Below, one piece after another: positions 1-12,745 of a DNA stretch of 64,000 bases (position 1 is its first letter; each line of letters begins with the position of its first letter). The DNA comes from Hexactinellida sp. DTS-2022. Lineage: Eukaryota > Porifera > Hexactinellida. The stretch is from NCBI GenBank assembly GCA_028753945.1, contig JAPNXP010000012.1:248001-312000 (forward strand), written 5' to 3'. The translations under genes were made by a program, and so were the position numbers. Under the pieces are notes generated by a model. The model ran no database searches. It saw only the letters and a program-made list of their open reading frames with translations, and had not been told where the DNA came from.

Positions 1-3000
1 ACGTTTCTAAGAAGATTCTTGTGTGAATTTGGAAACACTTCACTCAAACTTTCAAAGCCAACTTTCCTCAACATTTTCTCGATAATGACCTTAACTTTCA
101 ATAGAAAATGGCTATTTGCATTTTTGTTCCACTTGAACATACGGGCTACCAAAGTCTTGATGTGTTCCATAACGAATCCGATGCTCATCACTGATACGAT
201 TACATTCACAAAATATAGACAGTACTTCACTATCTGTTTTGAATTGGATTCAGAGAAAGGGTAAACTGCTTCTAACAATTTACCAACAAACTCGTCAGTT
301 AAAACGAATTTGAATTCGTGTACAAGTTTCCCTAGACTCAGGACAGTGCAAGATTGCATGTGTTCAGACCCAGCTAGTCCCGCTGAAATCTTTGTTATAA
401 ATGCCTCTAACATTGCACGTTTGTCTTGTCCCTTTTCCATCGCACACTTACCGATCAGTAGCAATATGTTGTACGAAACATTCCTAACTTCTGCGTTAAT
501 CTCTTTCATGCTTAGAATAACTTCGGGCAGAATTGAAGTTATGAATTTACTGTCGCTGCACTCTAACAAGTGTAGGACTGAAAATATACACTTGAGACGA
601 TGTTTCTTGCTTGTTGGGTTCATTTTGGAAGCAGAGTTTACAATCAGCCATTTTATGCTTTTCAAGTTACTTTTCAAGAATTTAACTTGATCATCATCGC
701 TCAGGTTTAACATACGCTCCAGAGCCAAATACCCTTTCTTTTGCAGAGAATGGCTGTCAGTGGTCAGATAGTGTCCTGTCTGCTTGAGAGTTAATCCCAG
801 CTGTGAGCTGTTGATATACGGCAGCATTGTAGCGCCCAGATCCAAGAGAGCTGGTTTAGTCGCCGCCTCCGTTTCATCTGAGTTCAGCATGGTCCCGATC
901 TTGTTAAAGTAACTCTCAATAATCTCACTTGATGATATCTTAACGAAGCTACTCAGACACCCAATTATAATAGCTCGATTGTGTTGTTTTGATTCTGTTT
1001 CAATGTACAGGTTGAAGAGGATTGGTAAATAGTTTTTGGAATACTTTTTAACACACTCAATCGCTTGGCTATTATCAATGTGATGTTCGATCAGCTGTCT
1101 CAAAGCAGTGGCTATGTTGTTCCTCAGATCGACGCGTTCTTGCAGCAGAGTTCCTAGGAGCCGCGCGACCAGTGGAAAGCCTTGTTCCACTTTAACCGCG
1201 GTTTTAAATACAGGCGGTAACAAATCCCAAACTTGGCTCTCAAGGGTCTCACATATTTTCGCATTTATTTCGTCACCAACCTGAGCTAACTGTGTCGCAT
1301 TCTGCCGCAATTCTGTTGCCATTGGGATAAATAGTTCCTTGAAAAGTGTGATTTCCTCATTCATTAGGCAATTCTTTAGAAAAGGTAATACCCAGCTGTT
1401 TGTCAAATCTGCATCCTCCACAGTTAGTTGGAGAGGCAGACACTCAATGAAGCTCTTGACGCCTATTATCTCTACCGCGGCTGCTAGAGCGAGTTCTAGG
1501 TGCGAAGAGTGTGTAGCCATTTCGGGCCAGTTCTTAACATTATTCGCTAGGAACTTTATATTCTGTTGAATCAACTGGCTAGACTCTCTATCAAAGACTC
1601 TGAAAAATGCTGTCTGTACTTTCAAAATATGAGAGAGGGAGTCGCAGTTACGCGCGAGCAGCACAGCTCGGATCGCATCTAGGATTTCAACCAGGAATGA
1701 AGAGCTATCCGAGAGCGCACGTTTCAACGCGTCTCTATGCTCTATGAAACACTTTTCTATTACAACCTGTAGAGCGTTGACAATGCAGCTGAATATAATA
1801 GCCGAGTGGCAGAGACGTAAATACTCAAAGCAAATCCCGAAGAGGGATGAGCAAAGAGAATGCGTCTCAGTAGCATTGACAGTCGACAGGTGAGTTAATC
1901 CGGATTGCACTGCTCCGAGCCATGGCTCTATAAAATCTGTCTCATGAGGCTTAGGGTGTGTTTGACATAGAGTATGTACAATCTGAGAGTTGAGTTGGCT
2001 AGACAGACAAGCTATGTGCGGTGTTTGCATAAAAAATGTTTGCGAAATTCTAAGGGAAAGGGAGTGGAGATGGTGGCTCTTAGAAGTGGCGCATTTGAGA
2101 ATAAACTCACACAGAATTCTATTTTGCTGAGATGGGAAGAGATGGAGAATAAACTTTAACAGATTGAGGACATGGAATACGTTTTTTATTTGATCTTTCC
2201 TAGAATGCTTCAGAAACACATCTTGGAAGAACTGTGTAGAAATCTTCCAAATAGGATGGGATACGATCGGCTCCCCTCCCAGAGTCCCAGAAACCAGAGC
2301 GCTCCGAGTTATTATGGACAGACCTTGATGTGCGATTCTTCTCACCTTTGGTTTGCTGGAAATAGTTTGTTGTAGGATGCGATAGAACATATTTTGAGTG
2401 AAAGTTTCCTGCCAAGTGGCGAGAGGCTGTCTGGAGAGGAGAGTCGACAGACAGGACAGGAGAGAGCGCTGGAGAGACGTGCCGTTATCATTTCCCTCAA
2501 ACTCATCCAACCTAGCTGATATCAACTTGGTGAGGTGTGCGTACTGCGCCTGGAGAACTGCGTCGGGCACTTTAGCTATAATAACGCTAAGAAGAAACGC
2601 TACGGAGGTAGCAGTGGCGATGTCATCAGCTGACTCCAATGCAGAGCTAAGCGCAGCGAAGTAATCTGTATCAGACTCGTTACCGCCGCTGGACTTGATG
2701 ACGTCAGTGACTGCTGCGAGCACTGCGCATATATCCTGATGGGACTCCATTCTAGAGCCCCACAGGTTCCCCAGGCTCGTGAAGCTGGCATTAGTGCACT
2801 GGGAGAATGTGCTGAGGTTTGTTACGCCAGACAAAGTCAGATTCTCCAAATCATTCAACATGTCTTCTTCACTGTTACCGAGTTCGTCTGTAATTTGGAA
2901 ATCAGCGATTGAGGACTTCGCGGAATTATCGCCACCTGGGAGAGACAACCCCTTCTTGGCTTCATTTCGGAATTTCCGTGTTGTCGGGTTAGATTCGCTA

Positions 3001-3068
3001 GAATGCCCTTTGGGCCATTTCTTTCTCTTTACACTCCTGCCATGTTTTATTCGTGTCTTACTCGGCAT
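1..3068 (-). CDS. RRP12: RRP12-like ribosome biogenesis protein (3' end beyond window)
   Basis: The minus strand is one open frame from the ATG at 3066-3068 to the window edge, about 1,022 codons without an intron or stop. The N-terminus has the family signature KKWPKGHSSESNP, followed by a long alpha-helical HEAT-like region. The stretch with 'DICAVLAAVTDVIKSSGG' and 'DTDYFAALSSALES' aligns well with animal RRP12. The last visible part, with FLLKVKVIIEKMLRKVGFE, corresponds to the end of the NUC173/HEAT region, so roughly the basic C-terminal tail is missing. RRP12 is a nucleolar/nuclear HEAT protein needed for export and maturation of pre-40S and pre-60S particles. The start lies only 67 bp from the divergent GON4L start. 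The identification rests on remembered family motifs and is strong. Confidence 0.92.
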   Translation of the reverse strand, partial: MPSKTRIKHGRSVKRKKWPKGHSSESNPTTRKFRNEAKKGLSLPGGDNSAKSSIADFQITDELGNSEEDMLNDLENLTLSGVTNLSTFSQCTNASFTSLGNLWGSRMESHQDICAVLAAVTDVIKSSGGNESDTDYFAALSSALESADDIATATSVAFLLSVIIAKVPDAVLQAQYAHLTKLISARLDEFEGNDNGTSLQRSLLSCLSTLLSRQPLATWQETFTQNMFYRILQQTISSKPKVRRIAHQGLSIITRSALVSGTLGGEPIVSHPIWKISTQFFQDVFLKHSRKDQIKNVFHVLNLLKFILHLFPSQQNRILCEFILKCATSKSHHLHSLSLRISQTFFMQTPHIACLSSQLNSQIVHTLCQTHPKPHETDFIEPWLGAVQSGLTHLSTVNATETHSLCSSLFGICFEYLRLCHSAIIFSCIVNALQVVIEKCFIEHRDALKRALSDSSSFLVEILDAIRAVLLARNCDSLSHILKVQTAFFRVFDRESSQLIQQNIKFLANNVKNWPEMATHSSHLELALAAAVEIIGVKSFIECLPLQLTVEDADLTNSWVLPFLKNCLMNEEITLFKELFIPMATELRQNATQLAQVGDEINAKICETLESQVWDLLPPVFKTAVKVEQGFPLVARLLGTLLQERVDLRNNIATALRQLIEHHIDNSQAIECVKKYSKNYLPILFNLYIETESKQHNRAIIIGCLSSFVKISSSEIIESYFNKIGTMLNSDETEAATKPALLDLGATMLPYINSSQLGLTLKQTGHYLTTDSHSLQKKGYLALERMLNLSDDDQVKFLKSNLKSIKWLIVNSASKMNPTSKKHRLKCIFSVLHLLECSDSKFITSILPEVILSMKEINAEVRNVSYNILLLIGKCAMEKGQDKRAMLEAFITKISAGLAGSEHMQSCTVLSLGKLVHEFKFVLTDEFVGKLLEAVYPFSESNSKQIVKYCLYFVNVIVSVMSIGFVMEHIKTLVARMFKWNKNANSHFLLKVKVIIEKMLRKVGFESLSEVFPNSHKNLLRN

Positions 3069-3135
3069 TATAAGTTATCTAGCTTAACTGTAGAATTATA
3101 CATAATCCCAATTAAAATACGGTGTCTTAATTAAG
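3069..3135. promoter_or_regulatory. Compact bidirectional promoter between RRP12 and GON4L
   Basis: Only 67 bp separate the divergent start codons of RRP12 (minus, 3068) and GON4L (plus, 3136). The AT-rich gap must hold both 5' untranslated regions and the core promoter, unless these also extend into the coding regions. I see no clear TATA box. The bidirectional role is inferred from geometry. Confidence 0.55.
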
Positions 3136-6100
3136 ATGGCTGATGAGGCTACAAATTCAGATCAATACACGGTTATACCAGTCGGGGCGTCACCCGTCCA
3201 GGGAATAGACTCAGAAGACGAAGTGCCGCCCAGTAACGAGGAGATCGAGAAGCTCTCACAGTCGCTAGTCAAATACGCGTCCAAGCACCAGCTGTCTCTA
3301 CGTAACGTGCGTAGCATAATCAAGCAGCTGCTCACAAACGAGAGTCTGATTATATTCGCGCAGCAGCTGGCAGGAGATATCGCTGGTGAATCTATGAATT
3401 CTTCTGGCAGCAAGCCCGGATCCAAACTGACTCGCTCGAGGAGGAAGGGACTAACTGACCCCCGATATAGCTACGGGGAGGGCACAGCTCTGCTGGACAT
3501 CAGCTTTTCAGAGCAGGACACTTCGTCCGACGAGGAGTACAATCCCTCCATAGACATAACTAAGCACGAGGACCTTAGAGACTGCAATGAACCTCAAGAT
3601 GACGTCAGTACCCCTTCCTCCCTGTCCAGCCCAGAGCCGGCATTCAGCGACATAGACAGTCTCATTTCTGTTCCCAAGGACATGTACACTCCGTGCAGTA
3701 GCAACGAGCCTACAGTCCTCACCGTTAGTAGTGCAGAGGAGATAAAGAGCTACTCGACCCGCTCCCGAGACAACCTGAGACAGAAGTCTCTCCTGGAGCT
3801 GGAGGCGTGTCTGGTCGCCCCCGACGTGGCCCCGGAGTCCCCGGAGGAGATATCTAACGGCGGAGACAGCGACGCGTGGAGACAGTGGCTGGCGTCCATT
3901 TGTCAAGCGGAGAGCTCCGAGAGAAGTGGGAGCGACTCGGACGATGCGGACTATAACTTTCTACAAGACATCGACAGAGAGATTAACCTGATGGAGAAGA
4001 AAGAGGAGTACAGATACGATTTCCAAGTGAGAGGCCTGTGTTTTAATATTATTATTATTACGGAGACTTATGTATTAATTCGTAGGTTAGAGTTAGTCAG
4101 AGGGAAATATTAGAGCTGGTGAATAGCCTGGTGGAGGAGGCGGGGCCATGGGGGGGCCTACCTGATGCCAGCGAGGGGTGCGGATCTGAAAACGAGTACA
4201 ACTACAGAACAGAGCTGGGAAGCGAGAGTGATAACAAATTAACGTTTGAAGTGCTGGAGAGTGGAGTGGAGCTAACTCCAGAACAAAAGGTACCTTACAA
4301 TATATATCTCACGTAGTAATTGGAATGACAATAAATAACATGCAAAACTAAAAAATATATACGTACAAAACTATCATGCAATATAATACAAAGGGAAATT
4401 CAGTAAAAAATATCCAAAACGAATAATCTATTAGAAGATAAGAATCTGCAGTTTATCTTCATGATCCTCAGCCATCACTACCCTTCCCTTCTTATCCACA
4501 GCGATACCTTTGGTTGTCCCGAAGGAGGGACAGATCCCCTCGCTACGCCTCCCCGCCCAATTGAACACCCTAAGCTCCTTCTCCTGGAGGTCGCTCACAA
4601 GCACGTGTCCTATCGAGTCCAGGGCCAGGGAAAATGGCTCTTTCAGGAGCAGCGTTTCGCCATCGAATCTACGGATCACCTCGCCGTCCCGACTAAACGC
4701 TAACACTCCCTTGATGCCTTCATCTAGCACGAAAAACACCTCAGCCCATTGAGCTACTTTGAGGTCAACCGGCTTAGTTAGTTTTCCTTCGCCCAAAAGC
4801 CAGCCGAAGTTAAACTCCGGCGTATACACCACAACCCACTTCTTGACCTGATCCACCACAAACACATATCCGTCTTTCCACATATCTAAGCCAATGGGAC
4901 ACTTTAGTGTATCCTTTGAACCGAATTTTGAGATATATTTACCACTAAGAGAGAAAACTTGTACATTACACTTGACCAGATCTGTAACTAACACACGGTT
5001 AGATCTACAGCAGATCGCATGCGGCTTCTGAAACTCCCCATCGTTCTTGCCCTCCTTGCCCCAAGACCGAACGTACCCCCCTTCATTGGAGAATACCTCA
5101 ATGCTCTTGTTTCCCTGATCCACGACTAACATCCCATTTTCATCGTCCACAGCTAATCCAGCTGCCACGTGTTTGCCTTGCTTAGCGAATAACATTGTCG
5201 GTTGGTCGATTGTAAAATAATTCCTATTTATACCGATTGAGCCGAAGTTAATTAGCTCGTTCATGACGTCATCATCTACCTTGAACACCAGCGGCTCAGC
5301 TTCGGTTAGAATAAATTCATCTGAGCTTACAGAGTCCAGCGTGCAGCGAATTTGCTCTTTGAGTTTCCCGTTAATTCTGGCTAGAATCTCTCCAGTTGAT
5401 ATTTCAACTGTCTTGCTCGCGAAATTTATATTGTGATACAATTTGAGGAGAATTTGCGCGACATTTTGCGAGCTCCTCTCCAGTTCTTTGCGTCTAAGGT
5501 CGTAATGGTTGTTGAGAATGTCTAACAGGTACTTTTCGCGTTGGTTGATCTTCTCCCTAAGCTCTTGGTACTTGTCGCGAATTTCACTCATCAGTTTTTG
5601 CTCCTCTCTTTCTACGTTTCCCTTTTGGAACTCGATCTCTTGCATCAGCTGACTCATGGTGTTGGCTCGGCTCTGCATCTGCCCAATACTCTGCTTGATT
5701 GAGTCCTGTTTGTCTTCGCAGTAGGACGCAGAGAGCATGTCTCCTCGCGAAATAACATTGTGCTCGTTGTTGCTGTTCTCTTCTGACTGCAACTGTAGCT
5801 CGTGCGTTTGGAAGTCAGCTGAGCAGAAATACTTCTTGCACTGCTGGCAGTAATGCTCTGCCAGGTCTGCAGGTGTCGCGACACAAGTCGTACAGACCAC
5901 CTTATTCACATTAAAGTCTGCTTCGCATTTCGTGATTTGGTAGAGGTCCTCTCCTAGCGAATTGTGTTCCAGCATTGATATTCCCTTATCTGGGATTAGT
6001 GTAGTATTAAGACACACTGGACACTGAATGGAGTTCTTAAGTTGGAATAGTTTTATACATGTGTTACAAAGCGCGTGGTAGCATGCTAGCAGTTTTGTGC

Positions 6101-7938
6101 CTGGTTCATTATGGCAATTGAGGCAGCAAACTAACTGTTTTATCTCTTCAAGGTGTAATTCCTCCTTTTTGCTCTCGATCTCTGCCATATACCTACTTAT
6201 AATTATATAGCTAGATCAATTAATATGGTATGTAAGTGGGGACCGATTACAACAAGCCACCCTCATACTAAGGAGACATTTAAACCATGGATTTAAGACA
6301 TTTGTCTCTTGTAAAACAATATTGTTATAATAATTATTTTAGGTTTCCTATCAAGAATGCATGAGCCGACTCCAGATACAGCTCCAACAACACATCCAGA
6401 TATTATTCCAGACTTATACGTTAAGTCTCAACGATCCACAGCTGCAAGACGTTAACACTTACACCAGTCGACTCATCCAAGACTTCTATGTCAATATTTC
6501 TACTGAAGCTCACATAGCCCCGATACCAGGGTTGGAGGATGGAATGCAGTTGATATACTCGCCTCCGCTGATAGAATGGCAGCACAAGAAGGCCAAGTTA
6601 ATTCCTAGCTCTGCTATAAATCTAATGCAAAACTACACTATTTTCTGGAGCTTCCCTAAGCTGCTGCCTCATCAACAGCTGATGCCGCTGAAAAGATCTC
6701 GGGAAGATGAGCAGAAAGGAAGAAAATTTATTCTCGCGGAAGATTGCTTGCTAGCTTTCGGACTCTCCGTCTTCGGGTTGTTGGACGGACTCATGAAAAT
6801 ATGCAAATACGTCCTGCCTACCAAAACGCCCAAACAGATCATTTCAAGGATCAGAAATCTCTGTTCCAGTCGTTACGAAACGAACGTAGTTAAGCATTGG
6901 AAGCAGACCAACGAGCTCAAGATTCCTTGGAAGGAATTAGAAGAGAGCCATCCTAATACAATCCCGCAGTGGGCACAGCAGTGCTTGGATCAGGCCAAGA
7001 ATGATGTCAAACCTCAGCCAAAAAGAAGCTCAAAAGCAATTAAAAATACGATCGAACTATCCCCCTCCTTTGTCAACAGGATGCTACTCGATTGCGAGTC
7101 AATTGGGAAGAACTTATCACAATGCCACAGACTCGCCATTATGAATATTATATTCGACATCGACAAATATCAGACGAGCGCTCTCGACAGAAATACTTTC
7201 TACCGTCGCTTGGCATCTGGGCTTTGGTGCTTCGTGACTACAGCTCTGAGGAAAGACGAAGATACTTATTACGAACTAATAAAAACAATTGAAGACAACG
7301 CAGATGGGAACTTAAACAGACTAGTTGACCAATTAACCATCGTCTTGAAGTACCATCCAGCTCTCCTGTTCCTATTCCTAAAATTCCTCAAAACTCCTAC
7401 TCAACAGAAAGAGGATCAGAGAAGAGCATTTCTAAAAGCAAAATCATTTATTGACATGATACGAGAAAAATTCAAGTCAAATCCTGAAAAGGCACTCCGC
7501 GTTTTCACCACAATCGACAATCTTAGCAAAGACAAACTTCCGAATCAAGAATTGGAGGAAATTATCAGAGACAACCTTGCTAACTTTGAAGGTTCTGATC
7601 AGATATTCAATGAGTGTATTACTGAGAGTTGTGAGCTTAGCTCAGCTAGTGATGGCGAATTTGAAGAAATATTTTTTGTAGAAAACTCAAATGACGACCA
7701 AGATATAAATAAATACGAATTTGAAGAGATCTACTATGAACTTCCCAGTAGCACAAACCAAGATATAGAAATTCCAGGCACCAAAAGAAAGATTATAAAG
7801 ACAACAGAAAGCACGAAGGGAGCCAGTAAGAAGAGTGCTGTAGTCAAGAAACAAAAACCCGAAGTTAAATCCAACAAAAGGAAAAATATAAAAACATATT
7901 GTAACAAAAAACAAAAGCTCACCTCTCATGATCCATAA
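3136..7938 (+). CDS. GON4L: GON-4-like transcription regulator, three exons with a nested antisense gene
   Basis: Exons are 3136-4026, 4086-4289 and 6343-7938, giving about 896 aa. Both introns are GT/AG and phase 0. Exon 1 is acidic and Ser-rich, with the GON4L-type DADYNFLQDIDREIN motif. The junction to exon 2 gives FQVRVSQREILELVNSLVEE, matching the family's 'AVRITKKEVNELMEEL' region. Exon 2 ends LTPEQK and exon 3 continues CMSRLQIQLQQHIQILFQ, matching the family's 'RLQQQMQQHVQLLTQ'. Next come the 'KFILAEDCLLAFGL' Myb-like block, a helical PAH-like region (about residues 590-700) and a Lys-rich tail. GON4L is a nuclear corepressor-associated protein. At about 900 aa this is much shorter than the vertebrate protein. 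The second intron (4290-6342) encloses the TRIM-NHL gene. The family similarity that continues across both introns argues against two separate genes. Confidence 0.85.
4431..6188 (-). CDS. TRIM-NHL protein (RING, B-box, coiled coil, NHL repeats), nested in GON4L intron 2
   Basis: This is a single 585-aa exon. A complete RING finger occupies residues 22-59, with all eight ligands in order (C22, C25, C36, H38, C41, C44, C56, C59). A B-box-type zinc site follows at about 98-135 (CTTC...HYCQQCKKYFC), then a Gln/Glu/Lys-rich coiled coil at about 175-300. About six NHL beta-propeller repeats run from about 340 to the end (repeating 'VDDENGMLVVDQGNKSIEVF'-type units). I see no filamin repeat between coil and propeller, so the layout is closer to TRIM32-like members than to TRIM2/3/71. 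Such proteins are RING E3 ubiquitin ligases, and many bind RNA or protein through the propeller. The gene sits entirely inside the second GON4L intron on the opposite strand, 141 bp from the donor and 154 bp from the acceptor, and has no intron itself. Confidence 0.9.
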   Translation of the reverse strand: MAEIESKKEELHLEEIKQLVCCLNCHNEPGTKLLACYHALCNTCIKLFQLKNSIQCPVCLNTTLIPDKGISMLEHNSLGEDLYQITKCEADFNVNKVVCTTCVATPADLAEHYCQQCKKYFCSADFQTHELQLQSEENSNNEHNVISRGDMLSASYCEDKQDSIKQSIGQMQSRANTMSQLMQEIEFQKGNVEREEQKLMSEIRDKYQELREKINQREKYLLDILNNHYDLRRKELERSSQNVAQILLKLYHNINFASKTVEISTGEILARINGKLKEQIRCTLDSVSSDEFILTEAEPLVFKVDDDVMNELINFGSIGINRNYFTIDQPTMLFAKQGKHVAAGLAVDDENGMLVVDQGNKSIEVFSNEGGYVRSWGKEGKNDGEFQKPHAICCRSNRVLVTDLVKCNVQVFSLSGKYISKFGSKDTLKCPIGLDMWKDGYVFVVDQVKKWVVVYTPEFNFGWLLGEGKLTKPVDLKVAQWAEVFFVLDEGIKGVLAFSRDGEVIRRFDGETLLLKEPFSLALDSIGHVLVSDLQEKELRVFNWAGRRSEGICPSFGTTKGIAVDKKGRVVMAEDHEDKLQILIF

Positions 7939-7958
7939 TCACTTTTCAACTGAATTAT

Positions 7959-7964
7959 AATAAA
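7959..7964 (+). promoter_or_regulatory. AATAAA polyadenylation signal of GON4L
   Basis: A canonical AATAAA lies 20 bp after the GON4L stop codon. This supports 7938 as the true gene end and implies a very short 3' untranslated region. Confidence 0.6.
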
Positions 7965-8323
7965 TCTATTTGCTGATATTCACATTTCAGCAGCTATTTA
8001 TCCCTTAAGGATGTTATTGGAGGAAACAATTTACTGACATTGGCATATGGCACCATAATTATTTTCCAATTATAAGATGGTCTCAATTAGAATCAATAAA
8101 TTTTTGCATATTTAAGTAACTTAGTAATTATTTCATGATATAGTGATGGTTCTAATGCTTTAGTTTTTAATTTTAAGTGTCTGACTTGGTTGTTGTATCT
8201 TCTCTGCGTGGTAACAATAATGATCACATTGTATACTCAACACTGTAATTAACTAATAGAAAAAGAATATACATATACTATAGTCCTGGTTTAAAATCAC
8301 CCACACACATGCACACAAATGTC
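7965..8323. other. AT-rich intergenic spacer
   Basis: This is convergent 3' sequence between GON4L and the membrane-protein gene. I see no coding potential or RNA gene in it. Confidence 0.5.
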
Positions 8324-9190
8324 CTAACTATCCTCAGCTGGTTTCAGAGGTTCATAAGCTCCTTTTCGTTGCTGAGTGTGTCTTCTCTTCTGAGAGATCA
8401 TAGTGAGCTTTCTGACCAGAGAATCAGAACTGGGTTTGCCTGACTCTTCGTCTGAATCGCTAGTAGCATCGTAACTAAACTTCTCTTGTAATCGCGCTTT
8501 TTGACGCCTCCTAAAGCAATAGTACCCGACACAGCATGCCACCCAACTGGGACAGGCGATGAGGGCAAGGAATGCTGCTACTCCTAAAATAATCCAAATT
8601 ATGAACTTGTTCCGCTGGTAGTGTTTCGTAACGTGATTAATCACATGGTCGACGCTAATAGTGTCTGGAAACAGACCCAGTTCCAAATTAGACTTTAACT
8701 GATTATTGTTATCATTGTTGAAACTAGTTTGTGAATCTTGGCTGTCAGATGGAAATATGTTAAGCTCGGTATTTGGGAGGCCCATCATTGGATTATTGTT
8801 ATTATTATTGTTATTATTGTTGTTGTTATTTGTGTTCTCCATGACCTTGATTTCAGATTCGACCTCTTCGAGCTCGCTCTCTAACTTTTGCATTTCCGTT
8901 TCGAGACTACTCATATCGCTATTCGCGTTGGTGTTCAGCGTTCCAGCTTGATTGGAGCCAAAAGGCATTGGTTCTTTCCCGATAACTAAACAGAACGGAT
9001 AATATTAATATAATCTAATTAGATACAATCCAATAAATATAAAACATTAACGTACCATTTGATAATGCTAGCAACAAGATGATTGGTATCACAAGCTAGA
9101 GAATACAATAAGTGTGTTAATTAACTCATAAATAAACACTTGGAGACAGTACTTTATGTGGAATTATTGATGGAGACTTACCAACTTCAT
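8324..9190 (-). CDS. Small single-pass membrane protein with poly-Asn tract, three exons
   Basis: I do not recognise the family. The terminal exon (8324-8985) alone starts MPFGSNQ, but two small upstream exons, 9056-9095 and 9182-9190, splice in frame. They add MKLLVIPIILLLALSNVIGK, a convincing signal peptide, for a 236-aa protein. Order of parts: signal peptide; short acidic coiled-coil-like segment (SSLETEMQKLESELEEVES); a run of about 13 Asn encoded by an AAT/AAC repeat; a linker; one transmembrane helix at about 145-168 (KFIIWIILGVAAFLALIACP, then Cys-rich); and a basic, Ser-rich cytoplasmic tail ending KGAYEPLKPAEDS. The predicted topology is type I, with a short ectodomain. It could be a small receptor or adaptor; nothing in the sequence identifies a ligand. 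The 9-bp first coding exon is unusually short, so the splice model should be confirmed. Confidence 0.7.
8791..8833. repeat. ATT/GTT trinucleotide repeat encoding poly-Asn
   Basis: An imperfect (RTT)n run on the plus strand is read as AAY codons on the minus strand and encodes about 13 consecutive Asn in the membrane protein. Such tracts are length-variable. Confidence 0.85.
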
Positions 9191-9442
9191 TCTAAATGAG
9201 AAGTTCTGAGTGAATTTTATATGTATTTAATAAAAACAGCAACCATTTGTACGTTTCAGCATAAATAGCATTCGAACAAAGACTATGCATGTGGTGTAAT
9301 ATTCTAAGAACACTGGAGTTAGCCTAGGTAAGCTGATCTCATGGACATAGTCTAATTGAGAGCTGTGGTCCGAATTAGATTAAAGTGTTTAATACACGTA
9401 TCCAATTGAAATGACATTAAAATACGCTACTAAACAGGTAAG
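9191..9442. other. Spacer between the membrane-protein gene and MRPL54
   Basis: This AT-rich 252-bp spacer holds the promoter of the membrane-protein gene and the 3' end of MRPL54. I see no further gene. Confidence 0.4.
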
Positions 9443-9877
9443 CTAATCCTCTTCAGTAGGATAGTATTTCTTCCAACCACGCCATTGCTTATTGTATACT
9501 ATCTCTCTCTGTTTAGTCCTATTGGATGCCTTCCTCAGTCTACGCGCGTACGTTAGATTAGACGGGTCCTGTGGAATCGGGTCGAGCAGTGTCCAGAGCC
9601 AATCTGGGTACTCAGAGGGCTCTTTGAGTTTGACCTGCTCCCCCTCTGCCAGGTAGTTGAGTCCGTAGCAGACTGTAAGGAGGTCCGTCTCGGGGTAGGG
9701 GTCCAGCCTGTAAGATTCCATCGTGGGTGCCTCCACTGGAGCAGGGGCGGCTGCTTTTGCTTTTTTACTCGCAAAAGCCGGTCGACTTGGGGTGGATATG
9801 TTGCGAAAAGTCGCGAGGAAAAGAGGGGAACGGATTCGAGAAAGCGTAACAACGGATGCAGATATCAGGGAAAACAT
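9443..9877 (-). CDS. MRPL54: Mitochondrial large-subunit ribosomal protein mL54
   Basis: This is a 144-aa single exon. I chose the ATG at 9875-9877 rather than the in-frame ATG 30 codons upstream. It gives a typical mitochondrial presequence (MFSLISASVVTLSRIRSPLF, rich in Ser/Arg, no acids), while the upstream extension is hydrophobic and looks like untranslated DNA. The C-terminal half holds the mL54 signature: EYPDWLWTLLDP, a short linker, then ARRLRKASNRTKQREIVYNKQ. The protein is a metazoan/fungal-specific component of the mitochondrial 39S subunit. It is tandem with TGS1 on the same strand, whose stop lies 126 bp upstream of this ATG. Confidence 0.88.
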   Translation of the reverse strand: MFSLISASVVTLSRIRSPLFLATFRNISTPSRPAFASKKAKAAAPAPVEAPTMESYRLDPYPETDLLTVCYGLNYLAEGEQVKLKEPSEYPDWLWTLLDPIPQDPSNLTYARRLRKASNRTKQREIVYNKQWRGWKKYYPTEED

Positions 9878-10003
9878 TACTATACTTATATCCGCTACAT
9901 AAATAATAATAATACTTTGGATTGGCACTGTCGTATTAAAATGGTATTTATTAACTAAATAGGTCATGCAGCAAGTGACTCTACAAATAATAAAAATGCT
10001 AAA

Positions 10004-12562
<2,559 letters not shown>

Positions 12563-12709
12563 TTATAGGTTCAGTAATAAACCTCGCTTTATAATTATCC
12601 CCGTGTTTACAGAACCTTATCAAATAAGATAGAATCAGTTGGCAAGAGTTATTATTCAGCTGAATACAAACAAACAAATTGAATGAAATAATTAGCCTTG
12701 GTGAAGGTT

Positions 12710-12725
12710 GGCTTTGAAAAAAGCC
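12710..12725 (-). terminator. Histone mRNA 3' stem-loop
   Basis: Read on the minus strand, the sequence is GGCTTTTTTCAAAGCC. It forms a perfect 6-bp stem around a UUUC loop, the metazoan SLBP-binding form, and is followed by an ACC-type flank. It lies 21-36 nt after the H2A stop codon. This marks H2A as a replication-dependent histone whose mRNA ends by stem-loop processing rather than polyadenylation. Confidence 0.93.
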
Positions 12726-12745
12726 GGGTTGCTTTGCGAGTCTGT

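Noticed and set aside
3508-3906. 132-codon minus-strand frame opposite GON4L exon 1
   Set aside because: Antisense shadow of the coding exon; no recognisable domain.
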